Shown here piece after piece: positions 8,099 to 17,570 of a stretch of 64,000 nucleotides of DNA (positions within the stretch are counted from its first letter, which is position 1; every line of letters begins with the position of its first letter). A model generated the notes under the pieces. The model was given only the letters and a program-made list of their open reading frames with translations. It was not told the origin of the DNA and did not search any database. The DNA comes from an uncultured Verrucomicrobia subdivision 3 bacterium. Lineage in GTDB: Bacteria; Verrucomicrobiota; Verrucomicrobiia; Limisphaerales; UBA11358. Where the stretch lies: contig CAINLR010000059.1 of NCBI GenBank assembly GCA_903850425.1, positions 18,793-82,792 on the forward strand. The letters run 5' to 3'. A program made the position numbers and the translations under genes.

Positions 8099-9316
8099 AT
8101 GACCAACCACCGTCTAAGTCTGCTTTATCTGGGCAATGCCTTTCCGCCGGGCGTGACCTGGGTCTTCCGGCCATTGTGTGTTACGGCTTCGGTGTATGAA
8201 ACGCGCATGGTGCAGGCGCTGGCCGCCCAAGTCAAAATTTCCAGCGTGGGCCTGCTGCCCGCGAAAATCTGGGGCCATCTGGATGGCCCGAAGGATGATT
8301 CCGGAGGATTAGAAAACGAGCTGCTGCTGTGGGACCGAAAACCTGAACTGTGGCATCGCTGGCGTTCGTGGCGGAAACTGCGCCGGTTTTATTTGGAAAA
8401 GACCCGGCGGGATGGGGTGCCGGATGTCCTGCTGGTTCGCAATCTGCAACCGGTTTACAATCATTTTGTGAAGTGGCTGCGGCGGCAACCCGGCCGGCCG
8501 CTCATCGTGCTCCTGCTGGGCGACAGCGGCGGGTTGGGTGAACAGATCTCCCCGAGCCGGCGACTGCGCTATCAATTCAAGCCGATGATGCTGCTGGATG
8601 AAGAATCGGTTTTATTGTATGACGCGTGCCTGGTGTCCGGGATCAACGCGAAGCGTTACTTCGAGCCGCGCGGCGTCCCGTGGATCTGGATTCCCTGCGC
8701 CTTTCATTGCGCCTACGACCCGCCGCCGCCCGATCCGGGCCGGGCCGGGCCGATCCAGTTCGGTTATTTTGGGGCGCTCTCGGACCATTCCGCCATTCTC
8801 CCGCTCGTGCGGACGTTTCTCGACAGCGGCGTGCCGGGATCGCTGCACGTTTGCGGGCACGGTCCCTTGGCGGGGGAACTGGAACAACTGGCCAAACGCC
8901 ATCCGAATTTTCATTTTGACGGATTTTTGCCGACCCAAGCGGATTGTCTCGCTTGGGCGCAAAAAGTGGATGTTCTCATCAATGTGCGCCTGCCACTGTG
9001 GGGCCAGGACAACAGCGCCCCCTCGAAGGTTTTTGAATATGGGGTGGCCGGCAAAGCCATTCTGTCCACGCGCACCGCCGGCATGGATGAAATTCTCGGA
9101 TCGGAAGGGATCTATATCGAAACGGATCATTTCGAAGACTCCTTGCGCCAAAAACTGCGGGCGGTGGCCGCCATGGAGCGGGCGGAACTCCAGCGCCGGG
9201 CCGCCATCATTCGCACGCGGATGCTCAAGGAATTCAACTGGGACGAACAGTCGCGGCGCATCGTTGAGTTCACGAGGGGAATTGTCAATAAACGCCCAGG
9301 AGCTTCTAAAAAATAA
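8099..9316 (+). CDS. Glycosyltransferase family 4-like protein
   Basis: A 405-residue predicted GT-B enzyme. It begins MTNHRLSLLYLGNAFPPGVT; the middle carries PLIVLLLGDSGGLGEQISPS and the C-terminal half has IQFGYFGALSDHSAILPLVR, VCGHGPLAGELEQLAKRHPN and KVFEYGVAGKAILSTRTAG, the usual GT4 donor-binding layout with the E of FEYG. The ATG at 8099 is chosen because the in-frame region upstream reads as low-complexity intergenic sequence. It faces the frameshifted GT9 gene, with only 12 bp between stops. The acceptor is unknown. Confidence 0.78.
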   Translation: MTNHRLSLLYLGNAFPPGVTWVFRPLCVTASVYETRMVQALAAQVKISSVGLLPAKIWGHLDGPKDDSGGLENELLLWDRKPELWHRWRSWRKLRRFYLEKTRRDGVPDVLLVRNLQPVYNHFVKWLRRQPGRPLIVLLLGDSGGLGEQISPSRRLRYQFKPMMLLDEESVLLYDACLVSGINAKRYFEPRGVPWIWIPCAFHCAYDPPPPDPGRAGPIQFGYFGALSDHSAILPLVRTFLDSGVPGSLHVCGHGPLAGELEQLAKRHPNFHFDGFLPTQADCLAWAQKVDVLINVRLPLWGQDNSAPSKVFEYGVAGKAILSTRTAGMDEILGSEGIYIETDHFEDSLRQKLRAVAAMERAELQRRAAIIRTRMLKEFNWDEQSRRIVEFTRGIVNKRPGASKK

Positions 9317-9328
9317 TTCCGCAGAACC

Positions 9329-10362
9329 TCAGGCGGCACCGAGCAAGATTTGCCCGGCCCGGACCAATTGTTGCGTCTCGATTTTCCCGAGGTGATTCGC
9401 CCCCGGCTCGTTCGCGCCGACGATCACCCGATACGGCCCGCCGTTGGGCAGCCACTGGCGGATGCCGGGGTTGGGCCAGAACCACGCGACCGTTGGCGTA
9501 TTCGTCATCACGGCTAGATGGAACGGCCCGGTGTCGCCGCACCGCTGTGCTGGATGACCGCCGCGAGTTGCATCAAACTCAAGTTCCCCGCGAACACACG
9601 CCACGGTTTTTGCGGCAGTTGCGCGAGCAGTTGTTCCATTTTTTCCAACTCGCGTGGCACCGGCGCGCAGGACAGCGCCAGTTTTTTTTCGGGGAAATGT
9701 TTTGTGAGCGCGGCGATCAGCTCCACAAGCTGTTCCGGTGGCAGCTCCTTGAAATCCGCCGTGGTGAACGGGCTGATGTGAACGTAACTTCCCTTGTCCG
9801 CCCCGGAAATGTCCGCCGCCCGCAACCCGGCCGGATCAACTTGCGCGTGAAACTCGGGCGGCGTGGACGGGAAGCCGGCCTTTGCCAAACAACGGCAGCG
9901 TTGTTCATAAACCGGCTCTTCGGTGAACGGATGCGCCACGTGCGCGGTGAACATCCGCTGCCAAAACGGCGGGCCACCACCGTTCGGCATCCGTCCCAGC
10001 CGTTCGCGGGCGCCGCTCAAAAACGTCAGCCAACTGGAGCGATCGGAGCCGTTGAGATTGATGAGCACATCGAATTGCTCCCGGCGGAGACGGGCGACCA
10101 TCTGAATATTTTCGCGCAGCGTCGCATGGCGCGGATAGCGCATGTAGCCCCAGACGCGATTCACCCACGGCACGCAATCCATCAGCGAGGTGATGTGGGC
10201 GGCGACGGTGACGTGCAACTCCGCCTGGGGATAGGCCTGCCGCACCAGCCACAGCGCGGGCAGCAAATGCACCGTGTCGCCCAGGAAGCCAAGGTCCAGC
10301 ACCATGACTTTCTTCGCGGCGCGCGTGCGCTGGAGAAAATTTTCCGCGTTGGAGGCCGCCAT
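9329..10362 (-). pseudogene. Glycosyltransferase family 9, single-base frameshift
   Basis: The first frame starts at 10362 (MAASNAENFLQRTRAAKKVM) with the GT9 signature VMVLDLGFLGDTVHLLPALW, and keeps family identity through LSLMQLAAVIQHSG before running into a stop at 9514. The missing C-terminus follows immediately in another frame: GDTGPFHLAVMTNTPTVAWF and onward to a stop at 9329. Restoring one base near 9536-9542 (GGTGC-GGCGAC on the minus strand, expected GGTGCNGGCGAC) joins HSG-A-GDTGPFHLA, the conserved GT9 donor-site motif. With that base the gene would encode 344 residues. It is either a sequencing/assembly indel or a recent inactivation. Confidence 0.85.
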
Positions 10363-10500
10363 GGTTAACGGGCGGGTTGCCGCAAGTTCATGGGGCCAGT
10401 CTTGGACACGGCCACCGGAGCGTCAAGCCCGCAACGGCTGACGCGGGGCGCAACTGGAAAGAAAATTCTCGCCCGCAGTCGTGGCGCGGGCATAAATTGG

Positions 10501-12342
10501 ATGCCAGTGATTTATTTTCTACGCCAACTCTGGACGTTTGTTCACCCGTATCGCGGCCGTTTTTTTCTCGGCCTGCTCTGCGGGATTGGTTACGGCCTGG
10601 TCAACGGGGTTTTGCTCGGCACCGTCAAGGTCGTCGTCCAACTGGTGTTTGAAGGCGAAACCAACTTGCACCAGCAGCTCGCGCACGCCCCCAGGTGGAT
10701 TCATCCCCTCTCGCAGCCGCTGGCCGCGCTGGTGCCGGAATTTCATGCCCCCGCCGCGAACGACACGCTCCGCTGGGCGCTCATCATCGGCGCGATCCCC
10801 GTCATCATGCTCGCGCGAAACATCCTGCAATACCTGAGCATCTATCTCACGAACTGGTCGGCCCTGCATGCCATCGCCGACATCCGCACGAAGTTGTTCA
10901 GCCACCTGCAAAACCTGTCGCTCGGCTTTTTCAACCGCGCCAAAACCGGCGATTTGATTGCGCGCATCACCAACGACACCCAGGTGCTTTACGGCATCGT
11001 CGGCAGTTCGTTCGCCTCCGCCGTCAAGGATCCCATCACGATTTTCTGCCTGCTCGGTTATCAACTGGCGACGAACACGACGTTGACGTTGATTTCCATC
11101 GTGGTGTTTCCGGTCTGCATCGTGCCGATCATTATTTATGGTCGCAAAGTCCGTAAATCGGCGCGTGCCGTCCAGGAATACAACGCCGAACTCACGAACC
11201 TGATGCACGAGTCCTTCACCGGCAACCGCGTCATCAAGGCCTACAACCTGGAAGAAACCGTCAGCGCGCAGTTCCGCGCCACCACCAAAAAATATGTCGG
11301 CCAGTTGATGCGCGTCGTCCGCGCCAACGAAATCCCCAGCCAGTTGATGGAGGTTTTTGGCGCCACCGGCATCGCGCTGGTATTTTTTTACATCCAGCGC
11401 AGCATGCAGTTCTTGCCCAAAGATCAGCAGCCCACCGCGTCGGATTTTCTTACTTTCGTTTTGACCATCGTGATGATCTACCCGCCGGTCAAGGCGTTCA
11501 CGCGGCTGCACAACCAATTGCATCAGGCCCGCGCCGCCAGCGAGCGCGTCTTTGAGTTGCTCGCCACGAAAAATTCCGTGCCGGAACCGGCGGAGCCCAA
11601 GATGCTCCACGCCTCCAACGCCGATATTGAAATTCAAAACCTCGATTTTAATTACGGCGAGAAGCCGGTGCTGCGCAACATCAACCTCACCGTCAAGGCC
11701 GGCCAGCTCGTTGCGCTCGTCGGTCACAGCGGCTCCGGGAAGACAACGCTGGCCAATCTGTTGCTGCGCTTTTACGACCCGGTGCGCGGCACGGTGAAAA
11801 TCGGTGGCGTGGATTTGCGCGACGTGTCCACGCGCGATCTGCGCAATCAAATCGCGGTCGTCGCACAGGAAAACATTTTGTTCAACGACACCATTCGCCG
11901 GAACATTGAACTCGGCCGGCTGGGCGCGACGAGCGAAGAAATTATCGCCGCCGCCAGGCACGCCTCCGCCTATGAATTCATCCTGCAGAAGCCCGAGGGG
12001 ATTGAGGCTGTCATTGGCGAGAAGGGCGTCTCGCTTTCCGGCGGCCAGCGCCAGCGTCTGGCCATTGCCCGCGCGGTTTTGAAGAACGCGCCGATTCTGG
12101 TTTTGGATGAAGCCACCAGCGCACTCGACACCGAATCGGAACGCGCGGTGCAGACCGCCTTGGACGAACTGATGAAAGGCCGCACGACCATTTGCATCGC
12201 CCACCGGCTCTCGACGATTTTGCACGCCGACCTGATTGTGGTTTTGGATCAGGGCCGGATTGTTGAACAAGGGCGCCACGACGAACTCGTCAATCGCGGC
12301 GGCATCTATCAAAAACTTTACGAACTGCAATTCAAGTCGTGA
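10501..12342 (+). CDS. MsbA-like ABC exporter (LPS/lipid flippase candidate)
   Basis: A 613-residue half-transporter: six membrane helices in the first 330 residues, then the nucleotide-binding domain with Walker A GHSGSGKTT (about residue 409), Q-loop VVAQENILFNDTIRRN, signature LSGGQRQRLAIARA, Walker B ILVLDEATSALD and H-loop CIAHRLSTI. This is the lipid A/multidrug exporter architecture, and its place inside a glycosyltransferase cluster points to export of LPS or lipid-linked glycans. The ATG at 10501 (MPVIYFLRQLWTFVHPYRGR) fits family starts; an upstream in-frame ATG would add about 37 low-complexity residues. Confidence 0.92.
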   Translation: MPVIYFLRQLWTFVHPYRGRFFLGLLCGIGYGLVNGVLLGTVKVVVQLVFEGETNLHQQLAHAPRWIHPLSQPLAALVPEFHAPAANDTLRWALIIGAIPVIMLARNILQYLSIYLTNWSALHAIADIRTKLFSHLQNLSLGFFNRAKTGDLIARITNDTQVLYGIVGSSFASAVKDPITIFCLLGYQLATNTTLTLISIVVFPVCIVPIIIYGRKVRKSARAVQEYNAELTNLMHESFTGNRVIKAYNLEETVSAQFRATTKKYVGQLMRVVRANEIPSQLMEVFGATGIALVFFYIQRSMQFLPKDQQPTASDFLTFVLTIVMIYPPVKAFTRLHNQLHQARAASERVFELLATKNSVPEPAEPKMLHASNADIEIQNLDFNYGEKPVLRNINLTVKAGQLVALVGHSGSGKTTLANLLLRFYDPVRGTVKIGGVDLRDVSTRDLRNQIAVVAQENILFNDTIRRNIELGRLGATSEEIIAAARHASAYEFILQKPEGIEAVIGEKGVSLSGGQRQRLAIARAVLKNAPILVLDEATSALDTESERAVQTALDELMKGRTTICIAHRLSTILHADLIVVLDQGRIVEQGRHDELVNRGGIYQKLYELQFKS

Positions 12343-12356
12343 ATGCGCCGTGGAAA

Positions 12357-12440
12357 TATAGCGGGACAGGCTTCCTGCCGGTCCAGTTCCGCGTCTGGGA
12401 GAAACACCAACTCGACCGGCAAGATGCCGGTCCCACCACC
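12357..12440. repeat. GTGGGAC-family palindromic repeat
   Basis: The left arm CGGGACAGGCTTCCTGCCGG and right arm GACCGGCAAGATGCCGGTCC form an imperfect hairpin with inner AGTT/AACT pairing. It is the same family as 26084-26171 and as the copy inside folP at 44018-44086. It fills most of the gap between the ABC exporter and the next GT9 gene. Confidence 0.8.
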
Positions 12441-12451
12441 CAGCCCATCTT

Positions 12452-13477
12452 GTGAGCGCCCGGCTTGAAAAAACGCTCGCGCTCCAGTTCAAATATCTCG
12501 GCGATGCCGTCTTCATTACCCCGGCGCTGCGGGCGCTGAAAGAACCGCGACCGGACGCCGAACTGCATGTGCTGGTGGCGGCGGAAGTCGCGCCGTTGCT
12601 CGAAGATCTGCCGTGGATCAAAAAAGTCTGGGCATTGCCGCGCACGCGGGGCCAGGCGCGCCTGCGCGAATCGTGGCCGCTGATCCGCGCCTTGCGCCGC
12701 GAAAAGTTTGAGCGTGCCGTGGACTTCGGTGGTAATGATCGCGGCGCGATTCTCAGCTTTCTTAGCGGCGCAAAGACCCGGCTTGGCCCGGTGGAAAAGA
12801 AGAAGCTGCTCCAGAAATTTTGCTACACCCAGATGGTTTCCACCGACACGCTGCCGCCGTCGTGGGTGCAACGGCATTTGCAGTTGCTTTCGGCGTGGCA
12901 GATTCCGCCGCCGAAATCGGCCCACTTGGAAATCGCGGCTGATCCCGCACTAGCCGAGGAAGCTGCCAAACTGCTTCCAGATGGCAGGATTCTTTGCCAT
13001 CTCGGCACGTCGCAGCCGCGCAAAGAATGGCCGGTCGCGCGTTGGCAGGAATTTTTCCGGCTCGCCAGCACCGCCGGTTTCGCGCTGGCCTTTTCTGCGG
13101 GCACCAACGAGCGGGAGCGCCAGTTGCTGGCCGAACTGAAGCGAGGGCAACCAGACATTTTCGCGCTGCCGCCCATCGGTGACTTGAGACTGTTTCTCGC
13201 CGTGCTCCGGCGCGCGCGGTTGGTGATTGCCGGCGACACCGGGCCGCTGCATTTCGCGGCGGGCCTCGGCGTGCCGGTGATCGGCTTGTTTGGCACGGCG
13301 GATTCACTGCTGCGCTCCGCCCCGATCTATGCGGCGAAACAGATTGTCAAAGGCGGCTATTGTTTTTGCGATGAGAAGGGTTTGCATTCAGCGAATTGTC
13401 AGGACGCCCAGCCCTGCATGAACGCCATCCGCACGGAACCGGTTCTGGCCGCGCTGCTACATTTATTGGCGCGATGA
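12452..13477 (+). CDS. Glycosyltransferase family 9 (heptosyltransferase-like)
   Basis: A 341-residue GT-B enzyme: the N-terminal TLALQFKYLGDAVFITPALR is the heptosyltransferase signature, RILCHLGTSQPRKEWPVARW lies in the middle, and RLVIAGDTGPLHFAAGLGVP is the C-terminal donor-site motif. A Cys-rich tail (GGYCFCDEKGLHSANCQD) follows. It would add a heptose-like sugar to LPS core on the cytoplasmic side. The start is a GTG at 12452. The stop overlaps the next gene's ATG (ATGA), so it is translationally coupled to the O-acetylation protein. Confidence 0.88.
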   Translation: MSARLEKTLALQFKYLGDAVFITPALRALKEPRPDAELHVLVAAEVAPLLEDLPWIKKVWALPRTRGQARLRESWPLIRALRREKFERAVDFGGNDRGAILSFLSGAKTRLGPVEKKKLLQKFCYTQMVSTDTLPPSWVQRHLQLLSAWQIPPPKSAHLEIAADPALAEEAAKLLPDGRILCHLGTSQPRKEWPVARWQEFFRLASTAGFALAFSAGTNERERQLLAELKRGQPDIFALPPIGDLRLFLAVLRRARLVIAGDTGPLHFAAGLGVPVIGLFGTADSLLRSAPIYAAKQIVKGGYCFCDEKGLHSANCQDAQPCMNAIRTEPVLAALLHLLAR

Positions 13478-14655
13478 ACCCGGCCGCTGACGACATTCCG
13501 CCGCGCCGGCTTTGGGCTGAATGGCTCCTGATTCTCATTTTCGCCGCGCTGCTGTGGTTGCCCACAGTGGATTATTTCATCGGCCTTGACCGCACCCAAC
13601 CGCCGGGTGAGAACCGGCTGCCCGCGCCGAAGCCGCATTTGGGTCAGTTCAATTTAGCCGGCGCGCAAAAATACACCGTCGCTTGCGAAGTCTATTTCAA
13701 CGACCACTTCGGTTTTCGCAAGCGGCTCATCCGCTGGTTTCAACAATGGAAGCAGCGGCTCTATCACGACCAGAGCGTCAACAAAGTCATCGTCGGCCGC
13801 GACCACTGGCTGTTCTCGGGCGAACAACTGATGGTCGAACATTTTCTCGGCCTGGCGAAGTTCACGCCGGCGCAACTGAAAAGCTGGCAGACGTTGCTGG
13901 AAAAACGCCGGGACTGGCTGGGGCAACGCGGGACCAAATACCTCTTCGTGATTGCGCCGGATAAACAATCAATTTATCCCGAACAACTGCCCGTCTGGCT
14001 CGTCAACGCCGCGCCCACCAACCGCGAAACCAAGCTGGATCAATTCTTGAAATACATGCAGGCCAATTCCACCGTCGAGATTTTGGATTTGCGCGGACCG
14101 TTGGTGGCCGCGAAGCAAACCCGGCCGATCTATCTGCAAGGCGACTCGCACTGGAACATGTTTGGCAGCTTTGTCGCCTGCCAGGCGTTGATACAAACGC
14201 TGACCCAACGGCTGCCCGCATTGCCACCGCTGCGCGGGCAGGATTTCATTTGGACAAATACGCCGGATACGGGCGGCGACCTGGCGCGCATGGCGGGCGC
14301 GGAGGCGGGCGAGAAAAATTCTTTCCAGTTCCAGCCGGCAACGGCGCTGCCAGCCCTGCGCATGACGGAAGATCTCCATTTCAAATCCAACTGGGGCATC
14401 AAGAAAGTGGTGACGGTGGAAAATCCCGCCGCGACCAACCGCGTGGTGGTCCTGTTCCATGATTCGTTTGGCGGCTCCTGGCCGCCATTCCTTGGCCTCA
14501 GTTTCAAGCGGGCCGTGTTCGAACTGGACAACCACGAGTTCTGCCCGGCGCTGATTGCGTCGAACGCCCCCGACGTGGTGATCAACGAGATTTTGGAACG
14601 CTACTTCGATACCGCCGATCCCGAAGAGATGATCGCCAAGGATGCGCTGCCATGA
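13474..14655 (+). CDS. AlgJ/AlgX-like polysaccharide O-acetyltransferase partner
   Basis: A 393-residue protein with an N-terminal membrane anchor (LLILIFAALLWLPTVDYFIG) and an extracytoplasmic SGNH-like domain. The motifs are VGRDHWLFSGEQ, the catalytic YLQGDSHWNMFGS (D-x-H) and VLFHDSFGGSWPP carrying the candidate serine; this order is the AlgJ/AlgX pattern. These proteins receive acetyl groups from an MBOAT partner and acetylate a polysaccharide in the periplasm. The start overlaps the GT9 stop, and the MBOAT gene follows 69 bp later, so the pair probably acetylates the glycan made by this cluster. Confidence 0.85.
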   Translation: MNPAADDIPPRRLWAEWLLILIFAALLWLPTVDYFIGLDRTQPPGENRLPAPKPHLGQFNLAGAQKYTVACEVYFNDHFGFRKRLIRWFQQWKQRLYHDQSVNKVIVGRDHWLFSGEQLMVEHFLGLAKFTPAQLKSWQTLLEKRRDWLGQRGTKYLFVIAPDKQSIYPEQLPVWLVNAAPTNRETKLDQFLKYMQANSTVEILDLRGPLVAAKQTRPIYLQGDSHWNMFGSFVACQALIQTLTQRLPALPPLRGQDFIWTNTPDTGGDLARMAGAEAGEKNSFQFQPATALPALRMTEDLHFKSNWGIKKVVTVENPAATNRVVVLFHDSFGGSWPPFLGLSFKRAVFELDNHEFCPALIASNAPDVVINEILERYFDTADPEEMIAKDALP

Positions 14656-14724
14656 ATCGTGCCCGTGGATTGCGCCCGCGCGCCGGGGCTTTTATGATGC
14701 GCTGCTGGCGGTCCCAAATTTAAT

Positions 14725-16176
14725 ATGGTTTTCAGTTCGCCCTTGTTTTTGTTTCTGTTTTTGCCCGTCGTCCTGACGGTTTATTTTTTGCTGCCCGGAC
14801 GGCGCGCCCGCAACTCCTGGCTGCTGTTGGTGAGCCTCCTTTTTTATGCGTGGGGCGAGGTCGGTTTCATCCTGCTGCTGCTCGTTTCCACCCTCGTCAA
14901 CTTCGAACTGGGCAAATGGGTGGAACGCAGCGAGGAAATTTCGCGGCGGAAGCAGGCCGTGGCCGTCGCGGTCATCGTCAATGTCGGTTTCCTCGCGTTC
15001 TTCAAATACGCGGGCCTGGTCGTGGCCTCGCTCAACCTGCCGCTGAAATTTTGCGGCGTTGGCGTCCTGCCCGTGCCGCACCTCGCGTTGCCTATCGGCA
15101 TCTCGTTTTTCACGTTCCATGCGCTGTCCTACATCATTGACATTTATCGTCGCAAATGGCGCGCGGCCCGCGACCCGCGCGACGTGGCGCTCTACATTTT
15201 CTTTTTTCCGCAACTCGTCGCCGGCCCGATTCTGCGCTGGAACGCCATCGCGCCACAACTGGAGCAGCGTAATCATCACCGCGCCAATTTTGCGGAAGGG
15301 GTGCGGCGCTTCGTCGGTGGATTCGCCAAGAAAATGATCGTCGCCAACGCCGTCGCCCTGCCCGCCGACCAGATATTTGCTTTGCCCGCCAGCGAACTTT
15401 CCGCGCCGGTCGCCTGGCTGGGCGTGGCGTGCTACACGATTCAAATCTACTTTGATTTCTCCGGTTACTCGGACATGGCGGTCGGCCTGGGCAAGATGTT
15501 TGGCTTTCAGTTCATCGAGAATTTCAATTTTCCCTACACCGCGCAGTCCATCCAGGATTTCTGGCGGCGCTGGCACATCTCGCTGTCGAGCTGGTTCCGC
15601 GACTACGTTTATATTCCGCTCGGCGGCAACCGCGTTTCCGCCGCGCGCAACCACCTCAACCTCCTCGCCGTGTTTTTCCTGTGCGGCCTGTGGCATGGCG
15701 CGAGCTGGACGTTCGTGGCGTGGGGACTTTTCCACGGAATTTTTCTGGTGCTGGAGAAAACGCCGTGGGGAACTTTGCTGGCGAAACTGCCGCGGCCGCT
15801 GCGGCACGCCTACATGATTTTCGCCGTGATGATGGGTTGGGTGCTGTTCCGGTCGGACACGTTCGCCGGCGCGGGCCATTTTTTTGCGGCGTTGGTTGGC
15901 GCGGGCCACGTCCTGCAGGCCCAGCCGTGGCATCGCTACGCCGGCAACGAAGTCATCTGGGCCTTGTGCCTCGGGGCGGCCTTCAGCCTGCCGCTGTGGA
16001 ACGCCGCCAAAAACGCCGGCGCGAAAATCGGCGAACGTGTTCCGGCTGCCGGCCGCGAACTCTACTTCGGCTTTGGGCAACTTCTCGAAATTCTGTTGAT
16101 CGTCGCCGTCCTGCTGATCGCGGCGGCATGGCTGGCGGGCGGAACTTACAATCCATTCATCTACTTCCGCTTTTAG
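14725..16176 (+). CDS. MBOAT O-acyltransferase (AlgI-like)
   Basis: A 483-residue polytopic protein with an N-terminal hydrophobic run (VFSSPLFLFLFLPVVLTVYF), the FFPQLVAGPILRWN motif, IYFDFSGYSDMAVGLGKMFG, the FPYTAQSIQDFWRRWHISLS block and the invariant MBOAT histidine in CGLWHGASWTFVAWGLFHGI. This is the AlgI/DltB type that moves acyl groups across the inner membrane to a periplasmic partner, here the AlgJ-like protein just upstream. The length is normal for the family (about 470-500). Confidence 0.93.
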   Translation: MVFSSPLFLFLFLPVVLTVYFLLPGRRARNSWLLLVSLLFYAWGEVGFILLLLVSTLVNFELGKWVERSEEISRRKQAVAVAVIVNVGFLAFFKYAGLVVASLNLPLKFCGVGVLPVPHLALPIGISFFTFHALSYIIDIYRRKWRAARDPRDVALYIFFFPQLVAGPILRWNAIAPQLEQRNHHRANFAEGVRRFVGGFAKKMIVANAVALPADQIFALPASELSAPVAWLGVACYTIQIYFDFSGYSDMAVGLGKMFGFQFIENFNFPYTAQSIQDFWRRWHISLSSWFRDYVYIPLGGNRVSAARNHLNLLAVFFLCGLWHGASWTFVAWGLFHGIFLVLEKTPWGTLLAKLPRPLRHAYMIFAVMMGWVLFRSDTFAGAGHFFAALVGAGHVLQAQPWHRYAGNEVIWALCLGAAFSLPLWNAAKNAGAKIGERVPAAGRELYFGFGQLLEILLIVAVLLIAAAWLAGGTYNPFIYFRF

Positions 16177-16317
16177 CGTCGCAACCTGGCAATCCGCGTA
16201 AAGGCAGGCCGCATTAGCGCCAAAAGCGCCGCCAGGTTTGCACAATTTGTTCTGTCCATTTCCGGCGGCTTTCAGGAATAATAGGTCTTCGCCACCTAAA
16301 TCGATTTTATACAAAAT

Positions 16318-17325
16318 ATGAATCCCGCCCAACCCGCCAACGACACCGCCACCCGCCGTTGGCTCTCCTACCGCCCGGAAATCAAGGTGGTGGACTGCAC
16401 CATCCGCGACGGTGGCCTGATGAACAATCATCATTTCACGGACCAGACCGTGAAGCTCGTCTATGACACCTGCGTCGCGGCGGGCGTGGATTACATGGAA
16501 CTCGGCTACAAGTCGTCGCGCAAAGGCATCAAGGTCGGCGAACATGGCGATTGGAAATACTGCACCGAGGAAAGTTTGCGCCGCATCGTGGGCGACAACA
16601 AAACGAGTTTGAAACTCTGCGTCATGGCCGATGCCGAGCGCAGTGATTATCACGAAGACATTTTGCCGAAGCAGGATTCCGTCCTGGACATGATCCGCGT
16701 GGCGACTTACATCCACCAGATTCCCACCGCGCTGGAAATGGTCAAGGACGCGCACGACAAAGGCTACGAAACCACGCTCAACCTCATGGCCGCCTCGACC
16801 ATTCCCGAGGGCGAACTCTGCGAGGGATTGGAGATGATGGCCAAATCCGAGGCCAAGGCGATTTACGTCGTGGATAGCTTCGGCGCTTTTTACAGCGAGC
16901 AGATCCGCGCGCTGGTGAAAAAATATCTCGGTTACTGCCAGGCGTCCGGCAAGGAAGTGGGCATGCACATGCACAACAACATGCAGCTCGCGTTTGCCAA
17001 CACCATTGAGGGCATCATTGAAGGCGCGAATTACCTCGACGCCACCATGGCCGGGCTCGGCCGCGGCGCGGGCAACTGTCCGATGGAAGTGCTCCTCGCC
17101 TTCCTGCACAACCCGAAATACGAACTCCGCCCCGTGCTCGACTGCGTGGCCAACCACATCGAACCGATGCGCGCGAAACTGCTCTGGGGCTACGACCTGC
17201 CGTATCTGCTCACCGGCATGTTGAACCAGCATCCGCGCACCGCCATCAAGTTCAAGGAAGCCGAACTCAAGGGCGAAAAGGGCGACATCCTCAAGTTCCA
17301 TGACACGGTAACGGATCAGGAGTAA
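16318..17325 (+). CDS. DRE-TIM aldolase-like enzyme (HMGL family)
   Basis: A 335-residue TIM-barrel enzyme. The metal/catalytic motif is DCTIRDGG (residues 25-32), the usual DRE variant with D-x-x-x-R-D. LKLCVMADAERSDYHEDILP, AKAIYVVDSFGAFYSEQIRA and KEVGMHMHNNMQLAFANTIE (HxHNN metal site) follow, then DATMAGLGRGAGNCPMEVLL. This matches 4-hydroxy-2-oxovalerate aldolase/isopropylmalate synthase relatives, many of which have unassigned substrates. It is not a full 2-isopropylmalate synthase because the regulatory domain is absent. It sits alone between the acetylation genes and a repeat-filled gap, so context gives no substrate. Confidence 0.8.
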   Translation: MNPAQPANDTATRRWLSYRPEIKVVDCTIRDGGLMNNHHFTDQTVKLVYDTCVAAGVDYMELGYKSSRKGIKVGEHGDWKYCTEESLRRIVGDNKTSLKLCVMADAERSDYHEDILPKQDSVLDMIRVATYIHQIPTALEMVKDAHDKGYETTLNLMAASTIPEGELCEGLEMMAKSEAKAIYVVDSFGAFYSEQIRALVKKYLGYCQASGKEVGMHMHNNMQLAFANTIEGIIEGANYLDATMAGLGRGAGNCPMEVLLAFLHNPKYELRPVLDCVANHIEPMRAKLLWGYDLPYLLTGMLNQHPRTAIKFKEAELKGEKGDILKFHDTVTDQE

Positions 17326-17362
17326 TAAAAACGACCCCACCGGGGCCGGGCTGCTGCCAAAT

Positions 17363-17402
17363 GCAGTTTGGGTGGGACGAACGTGGCAAAGGGTGTTTGA
17401 AA
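17363..17402 (+). repeat. Direct repeat, copy 1 of 2
   Basis: Begins GCAGTTTGGGTGGGACGAAC and ends GGGTGTTTGAA. Copy 2 at 17824-17862 begins GCAGTTTGGGTTGGACGAGC and is about 85 percent identical by eye. The two copies bracket the repeat-filled gap. Confidence 0.65.
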
Positions 17403-17443
17403 TTTCGTGCGGGCTGCGGGCGCGATGAAAAAGCGGTGGAGGG

Positions 17444-17530
17444 CCACCGCAGTCCAGGACGCTGGCGCGCTGGCCGAGGACCGCCGAACCGCGCGGAGCG
17501 TCCTGGAGTGCGCCAGCCCTCTGGCGCTTT
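17444..17530. repeat. AGTCCAGGACGC hairpin element
   Basis: AGTCCAGGACGC (17451-17462) pairs with GCGTCCTGGAGT (17498-17509); CTGGCGCGCTGGC and GCGCCAGCCCTCTGGCGC add further self-complementarity. It is a non-coding dispersed-repeat candidate. Confidence 0.65.
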
Positions 17531-17570
17531 GGGGCGGAGACGGAATGGCCGCAACCGCGTGGCCGGCTTA

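Noticed and set aside
10519..12645. 708-residue open frame antisense to the MsbA-like exporter
   Set aside because: The sense strand has all ABC transporter motifs; the antisense product has none and is compositionally biased.
13396..13473. Longer start for the AlgJ-like protein at 13396
   Set aside because: It would overlap the GT9 gene by 82 bp; the ATG at 13474 gives the usual membrane anchor and the ATGA overlap.
14692..17340. Long 882-residue open frame antisense to the MBOAT and aldolase genes
   Set aside because: It mirrors two strongly recognisable genes, has no family motif and reads as Arg/His/Gln-rich low-complexity protein, as expected in the antisense frame of GC-rich coding DNA.
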